Below, in pieces: positions 41,233-51,859 of a stretch of 64,000 nucleotides of DNA. A program made the position numbers and the translations under genes. The stretch lies in assembly GCA_033297075.1 (NCBI GenBank), contig MU858246.1, forward strand, positions 1 through 64,000. Direction: 5' to 3'. The DNA comes from Rhypophila decipiens. Taxonomy: Eukaryota; Ascomycota; Sordariomycetes; Sordariales; Naviculisporaceae. The notes under the pieces were generated by a model. The model did no database searches and was not told the DNA's origin. It was given only the letters and a program-made list of their open reading frames with translations. Every line of letters begins with the position of its first letter. Position 1 is the stretch's first letter.

Positions 41233-42308
41233 TGTAAATTTACAATAGTATTGTAATTGACCCTGGGACACCAGATTGAAAGCCAAGAATGTGGTTTTAG
41301 TCACGGAGACGGTGGTTCTCGCGGTCGCGGTATGTAAATGTAAAAACGGGACGTGAAAATCCCACTGTCAATCTTTTGAATGAACACTGAAAAGAACATT
41401 GTCAAGTTGTTAAATGGGATGTTAAAATCCTCCTGTTAGTACTCCAAATGAACGCTGAAAGGACCTTGAGAAAAGAGCATACGTCTGAATGACATTCTCC
41501 GCACCACAGGCACTCTTGACACTCTGGGCAGCCATGAAATGTCCGTGGCAAGTGCACGAATCAATGGCAGGGGTGTAAGGCAAAGCAGAGTACCAAGTCT
41601 TCCTTCTCATGGCGATCCCATAGGCTGTAGGGTTTTCTGCTGTTGCGCGGAATGAAGCGTTGCCGGATTCGAAGTGAAGTCATCGACTTGAAACGAATGA
41701 GGATGCTCCACGAAAGGAGAGCACAACAGAACATTGCAGGGGCTTTTGTGGGAGTTAGGAAGGTGGGAAAACACGGTGCCGGCAGGAGGCTGAACGCTGG
41801 CCCAGTGGGAAATGGATGAGTGCGTCTCTAAGGTACTGCAGTGACCAATGAACCGTTGTCAACATGTTCCCCAAATGGGAGGTACCTAAGATCGCACACA
41901 ATTAACGTGAGGCGGTATGTACTGAAGTTGGTCAAATAGGTACCTAGGTTTGCGCCCAGATTCCTCCTTCGCACGTGTATGCAGTACCTGCCGCAGCTTG
42001 TTGGCTGGATTGCAAATGGTGGAGACGCAATGACCTTATTGACTTTTTGTTGGCATCATCCTACAGGACGCCTTCCCCTTTGTGAAAAGGAAGGCCGGCC
42101 ACCGAAACGCCAACCTTTAAAAACTTTGTCCGTCTTCGCTTTTCCTTTTCTTCTTCTCTTTGCCGTCCTCCTTACCTTGCCGTTGCCATCGACTGTTCTC
42201 CGTGCTCGCCAACCGTGTTGGCTTTGTTTGATACTGATCTCGCTCTCGTCAACTTTGTTGCCCTTTTTTCTTCTCCCCTCTTTTCGGTGCACCACTGCCA
42301 CCGCCGCC
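41233..42308. other. intergenic region and leader
   Basis: No gene up to about 42100. From about 42120 a long CT-rich leader precedes the ATG at 42309. Confidence 0.5.
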
Positions 42309-42827
42309 ATGGATTTCCCGGTTCGATCCCGGGATACTTCTCGTGGGCCTCCTTCTTCCATCTTTACCATGCGACCACTGTCGCCAAGGGCATTAGCCTC
42401 ATCCCGGAGGGGTACGGATACGCCCGTGTTGTTTTGGGTCTTCTCACTGTGGCCCATTTGCTGTGCTCTGCCACAGGCATTATTTTGTGAGTACAGGTTC
42501 TGCCCCCGTTTTCATTTCGCAACTAATAATGCGTAATACAGGATCTCGAGGGGATGGACGTGGATTACCCTGGCTAGAATGCAGTTGGGTGCCATGGCCG
42601 TCTTGGTGTTTGTCGAGTACTTGTTCTTGGCGGTAGCGATGATCATGAGACGTGAAACGGCTGCCGGAAAGGTGGTATCCGGTAGATTATTGCTCCTATT
42701 CATTTCTCTGCCTGGGAACGTTTGCTAATTGTTGCCTAAAATGATATTAGGAGCTGTCTTCTTGGGAATGCCAATCGCCGTCTTTGGCTCGGGCTATATC
42801 TACTTGACCAGATCCATGCGAAACTAA
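42309..42827 (+). CDS. small multi-spanning membrane protein, one-base break after the start
   Basis: Coding segments up to 42486, 42542-42681 and 42751-42827 are joined by GTGAGT...TACAG and GTAGAT...TTAG introns in frame. They read GFPGSIPGYFSWASFFHLYH, then about three hydrophobic helices (ARVVLGLLTVAHLLCSATGIIL; MQLGAMAVLVFVEYLFLAVAMIM; AVFLGMPIAVFGSGYIY), ending TRSMRN. The only good start is the ATG at 42309 in a perfect GCCGCCATGG context, but it is one base out of frame with this reading; a G lost from CCCGG(G)TTCG would give MDFPGSIPGY. No other ATG in the correct frame exists before the helices. So it is a decayed gene or a sequence error. The stop overlaps that of the convergent protease-like gene. 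Family not recognised. Confidence 0.55.
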
Positions 42828-44746
42828 TCCTTCTTCGCCAATGGCACATCAGCGGGCAACTCGACATACTCCCTCTTCATGTCAGGCGCCTCATGAACAA
42901 TGCCCGCGCTCTCCATTTCGTGAGCGGTCGGCACGCCCAACTCGGAAACATCCCTCTCCGTGTTCATCTCAGCGCATGCCTTGGGGGAGCTTGACCACTC
43001 TCCCCGGTTGTCATCGGCCATGTTCGCTGCCGGAGTTTCTGTCCGGTCATCTTTCCTCGACCTCTTTTTTAACATCCATATAATGAATCCCAGCATGGCC
43101 ACGCCGGCCACCACCCCCACTACAATACCAGCAATTGCTCCAGCCGATAGACCGGTACTCCCATCTACAGCATCAGCAGATCTATCCGTCTTCTCAGCTG
43201 TCAACCAAACCCCCAACCATGAGCTCTCAAATTCCCCAATGTCGTTACTCTCTATGCCGGCACTGTCGCCACCATTCTCGACCGAGACAAAGGTCCGCAA
43301 AATGCTCTGCTCCATCAGAGGCCCGGGGGCCTGGGCCAAATACGTCAGGTTCCTTTCCAAGTCCACGCCCAAGAACGCAGCCTGAAGAAACGCCCTCCCC
43401 AGCGTCCAGAACCCATAGTCTGCCTCTAGACTCTGACAAGGAAAATATGCCGTCGGCTCATCCACCAAGGGAGCTTCAAGCGTCAAATTCAGCAGCTGGA
43501 ACGGTACCTTGATGGTCACGTTTTTGGCCCACCTATCCGCCAGCACATAACTCATGTACGCCGACGAGCGCATGATGGACTCATATCTCGAATCCTCACG
43601 GTCCCAGATATACAGACCCAGACTCTCGTTGAACCTAACCGGCAACTGTTCCGCCGCCGCCTCGCAAGTGCCTTTGGGAAGATAAATGTACGGCGCCCCC
43701 GGATTCGGCACGACCACGGCGGTACCCTCCTTCGCGCCAAGCCGTTTCCGCAAGTTCTCGGCATCCTTGACTTCATTATCCGTCGGTCCGGCCCAGATAC
43801 TTGTATTGCTCGAACCGTCCGTCCCAAAACTAAACCCCGACTTCTCAGATTGCACGCCTAACTGGATATCCAAAAGAAACATGTACGGCAGATCCTCGCT
43901 ATCCCATCTAAAAGTGCCCACATCCCCCAGCACACGATTCTTCTCATAACCCCCGAGAATAAAGCTCCCAGGCTGGTTATACGCGACACTGCCCAGATGC
44001 ATCCCAAACCCAGCATATCCAATTTTGCCTTCTCTTTTCAAGCCCAGCAGTATTCCGCCCGGCTCGGGATCATTCGGCGCCCCGTTGAAACCGCGACTCG
44101 GTATTCCCAATCCCAAAATTCCCACAGGGGGCGTGTATTTCCTCCCATCCGGCAGCAAAACATTAAATCTCTCCAAGGAGTTGAGTGTCGCATTTGCAAA
44201 GAAATATCCACCCCCGTGGCCGTCGTCAGGCGCAATGTCGAGTTTATCGCCTAGTGTGACGAGGTCGAAGATCCCCTCGCCCCAAGAATCTTCGTTTACT
44301 GCGGTCCAGGACTGCCAGTCGTCTGCGTTTCCCATTTGGCTGCCGAATTTGTTTGCCGACGGGGAGAGAGAGGGGTTGTATAATTTTTCGGTGGTTTGGT
44401 TTGGAGAGGACTCGGACGCGAGGAGGATGGACAAGCCGCCGCCGCTCGGGTAGAGGGGCACGAAGGCGCCGGTGTAGAAGCCCGATCGTGGGATGAAGTT
44501 GGGATTGCTTGTAAATGGTGATGGGAGCTCTAGGTCGGTGGGAAAGGTCGAGTTTGTTGTGCCGACTGATACGGCGATTGCTTGCCATGGTCCGTCTGGG
44601 CCGTATGTACCGTCTTGCATGCGGACTCGCGCGTCGGTTGTCCACGCTAGTTGGATTGTCTTTCCTTGGGCGGCGACGAGGATGGGGAAGGTGAGAGTCG
44701 GCAGGGCGGCTCCGAGTCGGAGGATGGGGAAGCGTCGGCGGCGCAT
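42824..44746 (-). CDS. membrane-anchored pepsin-like (A1) protein lacking the catalytic motifs
   Basis: An intronless frame of 640 residues. A signal peptide (MRRRRFPILRLGAALPTLTF...VAAQG) is followed by an extracellular region of about 500 residues that has the layout of fungal A1-family proteins: DGPWQAIAVSVGT, GGILLGLKREGKIGYAGFGMHLG, GSFILGGYEKNRV, PGAPYIYLPKGTCEAAAEQLPV, and the C-terminal FWTLGRAFLQAAFLGVDLERNLTYLAQA. No DTGS is present at the first catalytic site (VGTTNSTFPTDLELP) and PNPGAPYIYLP stands where D(S/T)G is expected, so peptidase activity is doubtful. A single transmembrane helix (about 535-557, GAIAGIVVGVVAGVAMLGFIIW) precedes a basic stop-transfer stretch and an acidic cytoplasmic tail of about 75 residues. 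Several Asn-X-Ser/Thr sites fit a glycosylated surface protein. A sensor or wall role is possible but inferred. Confidence 0.8.
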   Translation of the reverse strand: MRRRRFPILRLGAALPTLTFPILVAAQGKTIQLAWTTDARVRMQDGTYGPDGPWQAIAVSVGTTNSTFPTDLELPSPFTSNPNFIPRSGFYTGAFVPLYPSGGGLSILLASESSPNQTTEKLYNPSLSPSANKFGSQMGNADDWQSWTAVNEDSWGEGIFDLVTLGDKLDIAPDDGHGGGYFFANATLNSLERFNVLLPDGRKYTPPVGILGLGIPSRGFNGAPNDPEPGGILLGLKREGKIGYAGFGMHLGSVAYNQPGSFILGGYEKNRVLGDVGTFRWDSEDLPYMFLLDIQLGVQSEKSGFSFGTDGSSNTSIWAGPTDNEVKDAENLRKRLGAKEGTAVVVPNPGAPYIYLPKGTCEAAAEQLPVRFNESLGLYIWDREDSRYESIMRSSAYMSYVLADRWAKNVTIKVPFQLLNLTLEAPLVDEPTAYFPCQSLEADYGFWTLGRAFLQAAFLGVDLERNLTYLAQAPGPLMEQSILRTFVSVENGGDSAGIESNDIGEFESSWLGVWLTAEKTDRSADAVDGSTGLSAGAIAGIVVGVVAGVAMLGFIIWMLKKRSRKDDRTETPAANMADDNRGEWSSSPKACAEMNTERDVSELGVPTAHEMESAGIVHEAPDMKREYVELPADVPLAKKD

Positions 44747-46114
44747 CTTCGTTGTCTCTTGTCTCGAAAGTGTATGTAACGCGGTTTGACAATGGAACGG
44801 AGAGAAAAAAGTGTCGATCTCGAATTTCGTCTGATCGCTTGTAGGTGCTAATTTTCAACCCATTTGCCCGTGCATTCGTTCGTAATCCCGCGCAGTCGTT
44901 TATTTGACCATGGTGAGGTTCGATATTGATTGTGAGGTCGTCTCGACCGTTGAGGTTGGAAAAGGGGGGAAGATTGCCATGGGCATCTGGGGATGGAAAT
45001 CCAGCAAATGGGTTGAAACACAAGGTTACATTGCAGCGACTATCTGCGCTATACCAAAACACGGATAGTGCTGTGGCTGTGAATTGACCGCTGGGACCAT
45101 TGTTGGTCAGTCGTTAAATTAGCGTGCCGATTAGGGGCGGGTCCATGGAAACAGGTTCCTTGGCCTCATTCGTGGGGAAGGAACCGGGGTCGGAGTTTCA
45201 CGGCCGAGTCTTTGCTCACCGAGGTGTACGGGTATACCGGGAATTAGTGTAGAAGATATCTGTCACACACTCTAATTCCCGTCTTGTCCTTCTTTGCCCA
45301 CCTGTTCAATTATTAGTCACGTAAGGCCTAGGAGATATGTATCAAGGTTTTTGTTCAGCCTAGTGAACCCCTGATTTAATTCGTCTTTGGACTTGACATG
45401 ACAACCCTTATGACAGCACCAAGGCGTCCCCACTTTACTCAGCTGGCACTATCAGCTCTGAAAAAAAAAAAGCATTGTGTTATGAAATGTACATGTGTGT
45501 TTCTTTAGGTCTAGCTGTCAACACGAGACCATGGAAGTCATAAAGCCGTGTTGTGGGGCATGTGTCAACGGAGCATGAAGCCCCTGCTTCATCTTTTTGA
45601 ACCCCTTTCGTACATTCCCTTTGCCGTTATCGATGATGACAACAACGGGTCCTTCCCTTACTCTGCGGGCATTATTGGCTGTCAGCCGATGCCAAGTATT
45701 CATGAACCACAAGCATGTATTTAAGCCAGCATTTTCTGAGTATCAAAACTCGCAATTTTCCTTCTTCGCTGTTAATACCAGACCCCGTTTGTCATCCGTC
45801 CTATCGCCCGTTGGTTGGCGAAGGACCAACTAGGCTCAAATGTAAGCCAACATCAGAAGCGCAATATTACAAGATAGAGAAGTTTCACAGTCTGGATAAA
45901 CGAGGTACTCTGGAATTACATGCATGACCGTGTTGGCAAGATGTCTTGCACTGTGCCCATGCTATTTAACACGGAGTGTTTCCCGCATGGTTCTCCAAAG
46001 GATGTCCAGGCCTACCATCGTCCAATGATAAATAATATTCTCTTTCCAGTCAGGCTGTGATCCCAGCTTAACTCTTGTTCTTCGCCCGGTTGCTTTTGTC
46101 TCGCGGAACACATC
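44747..46114. other. intergenic region
   Basis: A bidirectional gap. The minus frame 44244-45062 overlaps the protease-like gene in another frame and is a shadow. An A11 run lies near 45461. No other feature. Confidence 0.5.
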
Positions 46115-47269
46115 ATGGCATCTAAACCACAAGCTCTACCCAGCCCCATAATCGTCACAGGCAGTTGCGGCTTCATCGGCTCTCACCTGGTCGACGGCAT
46201 CCTGGCGCTAGACCCAAGCTCCGAAATCCACGTCCTAGACATCAAACACAGAAACCTTGCGAACGGAGTCAAGTACCACTTGACAGACGTTTCCGACGCC
46301 GCTGCCATCGACGCAATTTTCCACAAGATCAAACCAAAGGTCATTTTCCATGTCGCCACCGCAGACGCCCTCAGCAGAAACGACTCGATCCTTCGCCGCG
46401 TCATCGTGGACGGCACGCACAACGTCCTTACCTCCGCCATAAAAGTAGCCACCGTGCAAGCATTCGTATTCACCTCGACATCGTCCCTGGTGCACGACAA
46501 CGTCAGCGACCTCATAAACGCCGACGAAACATTTCCAGTCCTGCAGTACCCGCAGCAAAAGAAAGCATACACTCTCTGCAAAGCCGTCGCCGAGGCCGAG
46601 GTTCTCGCCGCGAACAACACTGCCGCCGAGAATGGCATGTTAACGGGCGCCATCCGGCCGGTGACCAACTTTGGTCCGCGGGACTACACCATGACGGGCA
46701 AGATGGTGGCCAGTATCCGCGAGGGCAAAGGCCGGTACCAGATTGGTAACGGGCAAAACATATTTTCGTTCACCTACGTCTCTGATACTGTGGATGCTCA
46801 TCTGTTACTTGCCACTGCCCTTGTCCGAATATATGGGACGGCACCAACACGATTGGACGCTGCCAAATCTTCAGGCTCTCGTGAGGAAGTGGATCGCCCC
46901 GACGGCCAAGCCTTCAACGTCACCAACGACGAGGACTGGCTCTTCTGGGACTTTCAGCGAGCGTTGGCAACCTCGATCGGCCACCCCATCGACCCGGCCT
47001 CGGTTATCGTGGTTCTCTTCTGGCTCGCTGTATCCATGGCTTGGCTAGCCGAGTGGCTCAAGTGGATTGTGACATTTGGGCGAGGAAAATCCGCGGTCAC
47101 ATGGGAGGCAATCTACTACACTGCTCACCACCGAACTGTTAGCTGTGCCAAAGCGAAGCGGGTTCTCGGCTACAAGCCGAGGGTGAAGATGCAGGAAGGT
47201 ATGGACATCACCGGCAAGTGGTTCGTTGAATTGGAGAAGAATCCGAAGCGGGAGGCGGGTAATGAATAA
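46115..47269 (+). CDS. NAD(P)-dependent 3-beta-hydroxysteroid dehydrogenase / sterol-4-alpha-carboxylate 3-dehydrogenase-like
   Basis: A single exon of 384 residues. It is an extended short-chain dehydrogenase: the Rossmann motif IIVTGSCGFIGSH has glycines 16, 19 and 22; LTDVSD and PKVIFHVATAD follow; the 3-beta-HSD hallmark DGTHNVLTSA lies at 99-108; the active-site Tyr152 and Lys156 are in KKAYTLCKAVAE; IRPVTNFGPRD and IGNGQNIFSFTYVSD bind substrate and cofactor. A hydrophobic segment near 298-322 (VIVVLFWLAVSMAWLAEWLKWIV) fits membrane association. This is the layout of ERG26-type C-4 decarboxylases of sterol synthesis in the ER. Fungal genomes carry several ERG26 paralogues, some serving secondary metabolism, so I leave the symbol blank. 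The cofactor motif has the loose GxxGxxG form of this family. Confidence 0.85.
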   Translation: MASKPQALPSPIIVTGSCGFIGSHLVDGILALDPSSEIHVLDIKHRNLANGVKYHLTDVSDAAAIDAIFHKIKPKVIFHVATADALSRNDSILRRVIVDGTHNVLTSAIKVATVQAFVFTSTSSLVHDNVSDLINADETFPVLQYPQQKKAYTLCKAVAEAEVLAANNTAAENGMLTGAIRPVTNFGPRDYTMTGKMVASIREGKGRYQIGNGQNIFSFTYVSDTVDAHLLLATALVRIYGTAPTRLDAAKSSGSREEVDRPDGQAFNVTNDEDWLFWDFQRALATSIGHPIDPASVIVVLFWLAVSMAWLAEWLKWIVTFGRGKSAVTWEAIYYTAHHRTVSCAKAKRVLGYKPRVKMQEGMDITGKWFVELEKNPKREAGNE

Positions 47270-47862
47270 TTAGTACTTGAAGTGAAGGCTGAGAGGCATG
47301 TAACTATCATAATGGCGCCTAATATACAGGCACCAGTCCTCTCGTATACAGGCACTTTTCCCATTTGACTTTCCAGACCAGAGGCCCGTGGTGCCCGCTT
47401 CCTTGGCGGCGCTGCCATACCGGGGCGGCTTGCCTCGGCGCCATCTTCGGGCAGTCTTCATTCTCGTCATACACCTTCACTAGCTCTACATTGTTCCAGC
47501 CATCATCCTCCTCTCTACTAGAATGGGGTTTATCCCTCCACAGCAGCTGCGTAATGTGGCTGCAGATGCCAAGACAGGCTGCCTCAATAGCGACGTGGAT
47601 TCAGTCCATGGTTTCTGTAAGAAGTCCACAGCCACAGATGAGGCGCATGCATGTCGAGTGCATGTCGCAGCCAACACCAATGCAGTTGGTCCGGACTCTC
47701 AACAGCCAAACTTCAGGCTATCAACCAATGGCTTCCAGTCGGAATCGTCAATGTTACAAAAATCAGCAACCCAGCCCCGCTCAAGATCAAGCTGTCACCT
47801 CCTCTTCACTGTTGCTTAGGTCGGTAGCTATTGAGCGTTGAAGCCGGTGAGGTAGAACACGG
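47270..47862. other. intergenic region
   Basis: Short frames on the plus strand (47365-47841) overlap in different phases and are not protein-like. No feature supported. Confidence 0.5.
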
Positions 47863-50030
47863 ATGGAAACAACCTCATCAAAGGACACTTCTTTCCGGTT
47901 CAGCATCATGATGGATCATGTTGCGCCGCGACTCGCGTCCTTGCGCGCTCCGTTCCGCCGCCATCATCGCGAGATCAAACGACGTGACATCATACCGCAA
48001 AACCCACTGAGGCCATCGCTCGCTAAATTGAACCAAGATGTTCTCGCCCTGATCATCCAGCACCTCTACGATACAAACCCCGCGACCCTCGACCGCGTGG
48101 CACTGGTGTGCTCGGCGCTGTACGGCCTAGCCAGGTACGTCCGGTGGCAAGAGCTTCACATTGACCTCAGAGGACCTAACTGCCTGCTGTCCCTGAACAC
48201 GCTTTCTCAGCGTGGCTTTCTACCTGCCCTTCGCCGGCTGCATGTCCACGTCTCGGACCGTATTGAACCATCTGTCAAGCAAGTCCAGAATGCGAGCCAG
48301 TTATCTCGAGACGAGCGAAAACACCTGGAGAAGCAGGCCAATACATGGCGCCAGCTTTCTGAGCTTATCCCTACCATCCCGAGCCTGCGTGACCTTTACT
48401 GGCAGGGAGCTGTCCTTCCGAACGAGGTTCTCAGCTACCTTGGCGACAACCCCCAAACGCGCCTGCATCTGTCCCTACAAGCCGCCATCCGGGACGGGTA
48501 CTCCAAGTCTGACCCGTTTGAGCCCCAGCTCCTGCTGTTGGAGCAACTCGCCGCGGGCTTGGCCGACATCAAGAGTCTGTCATCATTACGAATCAAAATC
48601 GAGTATGCCCCTGACGACTCACCCCGGGTCAAAACGGCACAGGTACCCTTGAAAAGACTGCTCGTGTCGAGAACTGGTCTGCGATCCCTGTCGATACATG
48701 TCAAGGAATACGAGGGCGGCTGTGTCGATTATGGACCCGACCCCCTCTATTGTGGCATCGGTTTCACTCAGGGGGAGATGCTCCCTCCGCTCCGGGAACT
48801 CGAGATAACACATTATCCGTGGGGAATGGCACCGCGCCCTGGGGAAGAATTCCAGTGGAATTGTATCGGGTACCCTGCACCAACTGGAACCGAACCAGAG
48901 TACTGGGCTCAGAACCTGGACTGGTCGCAACTCCGTCGTCTTGTTCTGCGCCTTCCCGTAAACGAGCCTTATAGCCACGGTTTTCCTAGCCTCGCTCAGC
49001 AGATAACTGCCTTGGAGGAAATCGAGCTGGTTCCCTCCCACTACGATGACTGCCCGTCCCGTCATAGCCGGCATCACGATGGCTCCGACGAAATCGAGTT
49101 TCTAAACCACGTTCCTTCCCTCCTGGCATCTATCTCCCTTTCCCGTATGCCACCAGGAGGCACCTCGGCAATCCAGGTCCACGCGGCTAGGCTGCACTCC
49201 CTCGCGATTACCCGGACAATCCTCTCCCACCAAGAGCTTACCATCCTTCGTGACTCCCTGCCCCGACTCTCTACGCTGACCGTCGTATGCGCCCGTGAAG
49301 GCGACGAATGGCCAGACGGTACCTTTTCTCTCTTGGCCAGTTTCCCGCGTCTTCATTCTCTCACCACGTGGTTCGAGATAGGCCCATATGACGAGCCTTT
49401 CAAGCCCTTCCTAACCGTCTCATCTGGGGCAACCATCTTCTCGCGCCTCCGCCAGCTGGGTGCCTCAGGACTAGGCCAATTACAAACATATTACGGATTC
49501 CCGCCCCGTCCTTTGGTAGGCTATCCAAGTCGTCGAGGGGGGGCATCCTGGGAACGCATAGACCAGCCCATCAGGTTCCTCTGTCGAGAGGACCGAGGTG
49601 ACTGCCAGAGCCCGAAAGTGACATGTTTAGACCTGACCAGCGCGGAGAATGAGAGGTTGCGCAACGTTGCCCGTGGCAAAGCGGTCCTTACTGCGTCGGA
49701 TCGGGAGAATGTGAAATTCGTCTTCGCCTTGCATGGGCCCCTGTCGGCAAGCGAGTGGGCGAATACAACAAGAACATTACTTGGTGTGTCACAAAGAGGG
49801 CCCCTACCTGGTCTGTCGGCAATCCGCGGCCTCATGTTCTCAAGAACGGAAGGGGGTTCTCGAAATTGACAAAGTCTATCCCAACGCCCCGTTATTACAA
49901 ACAGTCACCCTTGTTCAGGATGTTGCTGGCAGCAGCTGAGAATGTGAGGGTGGACATGGAAGTGAAGGGAGGAATCTTTGCAGATATGACCATGCGTCAG
50001 ATTCGGCAGGCTGAAGACCCTCGAACCTAG
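47863..50030 (+). CDS. F-box/LRR-like protein with a frame break near its end
   Basis: The first frame (47863-49869) encodes 668 residues. Residues 55-95 look like an F-box-related start (LAKLNQDVLALIIQHLYDTNPATLDRVALVCSALYGLARYVRW), followed by irregular Leu-rich segments typical of fungal F-box proteins. The true C-terminus appears to lie in another frame: from about 49753 to the stop at 50030 it reads GEYNKNITWCVTKRAPTWS, then RMLLAAAENVRVDMEVKGGIF and ends AEDPRT, which is protein-like, whereas the first frame turns into unconvincing sequence after LHGPLSASEW. No intron fits. One extra G in TGGGCGAATAC would join both frames. So the gene either has a one-base deletion or a sequence error. 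A role as an SCF substrate adaptor is only family-level inference. The ATG at 47908 is an alternative start. Confidence 0.65.
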
Positions 50031-51859
50031 GCCTGGGCAGCTTGAGAACTAGCCTTGTTTTTTTCTCTTTCGCATTGGTGCCGAGCCTCCTCCTCCCAAA
50101 GATGTCATCTTCAAAGTCACGAAAGCCGGCTGTCTGTTTGTTGCTTAGTAACTTGGGGTCTGCTGCTGGGTTGTCGGCTGGCTCGGCGTCGGCAGGTGAG
50201 GTGGTGGCAGGTCGTGGAACGGTCAACGGTGTGGATGCCTTACAGTCGCTTGGAAAACTGTCGGAGGAGGAAGTGGTACCAGACCGCTCGATCCGCGAGG
50301 GAACGGGCTACCTGTGCGGCAAAGTCGGGTTCCCTGACCTCCCGAATCTCAGTCTGCACACAGCGTCACATTGGGTACTGGCAATCGCCGGCCTGGGGCC
50401 CGCTCGGGCCATTGATTAGAGCATACCATACACCAAGTCTTTCCGCGTCCTGTAATTGGTCTGGTCTGCGAGGTGTGACATGAACTGTTTACAGCTAGAG
50501 AGGCCATCCTGGTGGTCGCGACGACGGGGAACCAAGCGGTCCCGGTTTACACTGCCGGGCTTGCTGCTATAAGCAGATGCAGGATTGAAAGCTCAACTTT
50601 GCTGTTCTAGATGTTGAGGGATTGCTTGTATCGAGCCTCACATTGCTTGAGCCGGCAAGCGAGGGACTCCTGGCCAGAGGTACCGACGTAGACCCGGTTG
50701 CGGTGTATATTTCGTTTGCTTCACCAGGCCTTTTGGCCACAATATCCTTTTTCTTGCTGTTATATCTACCTTGCCGGATTGGATGACTGTGAGCAGTGCT
50801 CTTAACATTACGGGTGTCTACCGTCTGTTCGGGCTGGTTGTCTTCCAATGCTTTCTTAAACGTCGCCCTGTTGTGAAAATAGGGTGAATGGCCCTTGTTG
50901 TTCAAGTCTCCATTTTCTTTCATGGCCGAATCGCCCCGTTGCATATCTGGAGGAGAACAAGTCTACCAAATCCAGCGTTCCGAGCTTGCTTCGGTGTGTT
51001 ATTTTGCTTACGCGAGAAGACAACGACCCTTTCGAATGTCAAGTGAGGATCAAGGTTGAAGCAGATTGGAAACCTGGAATTGGGAGACTAGCAACCACGA
51101 CCCCTTATGCTGATCCCATTTTGTTCGACCCAGGTTTGCCTCCGAGGCACGACCTTAGGTACATGTATATATAATAAAATATCTTTCTTTTCTTGACCGG
51201 CAATACGACTGTTCTAGAAGGATAGTTGTATCTGAGTGGATACACAAGTATGGTATTTCTCATTTTCTTGATAGCTAGATAGAATACACACGCGAACGGT
51301 CTGACCAGCGTAAGAGTGACTAAGGGGTCGTGGGGATGTGCGACGGTAAAGACAGATGAGAAGAAAAGTTTGAATGAACGGGAAGGAAAAAGGCGAAACC
51401 GCCTGTCTGTTGTCAAAGTGTGGCAAGGCTTCAGGGGTGCCGAGGGACGATTATTAGTGACGAAGGATTGCTTAGAAATGCTGTGGGATTGGAAATCCAG
51501 GCGATGGAATCGCCGAGATGGAGCCAGAAACACACAGAAAACTTAAAGGATCACACATATTTATAGACGACTTCAGAACACAAGATACAGGTCTGAGGAA
51601 AAAGAACAATGATCTTTTTACCCTAATAATACAATTGATTGCTTGCCTTGACTTTAACATCTGTCTTGCATGGACAGTAGAATAATATATCCGACTCAAC
51701 ATCTCCACCGCTCAATGCTTGACGGGTGCCCCTGAATGCTTATATGAATATCAGAAAGGCAATCCCAAGAATAGGCCTACCCAAACATTCCGTCAAGCCC
51801 TCTGAATATCTGTCCTGGGTACCCAGATAGGTACCTTGGTTCCCTCGACAGCCAGCCCC
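50031..51859. other. intergenic region
   Basis: Several frames of 70-140 codons on both strands (for example 50102-50419 plus, 50567-50944 minus, 51105-51533 minus) overlap and have no family or signal. I support none of them. Confidence 0.5.

Noticed and set aside
42317..42333. tRNA T-arm-like sequence (CCCGG, TTCGATC, CCGGG)
   Set aside because: No acceptor, D or anticodon arm can be folded around it, and it lies in the coding start of a membrane protein gene.
44244..45062. 272-codon minus-strand frame
   Set aside because: Overlaps the 5' part of the pepsin-like gene in another frame; Arg/His/Pro-rich shadow.
50102..50419. Plus-strand frame of about 105 codons (MSSSKSRKPAV)
   Set aside because: Overlaps minus-strand frames of similar quality, no homologous pattern, and follows directly after the F-box-like gene's 3' end.
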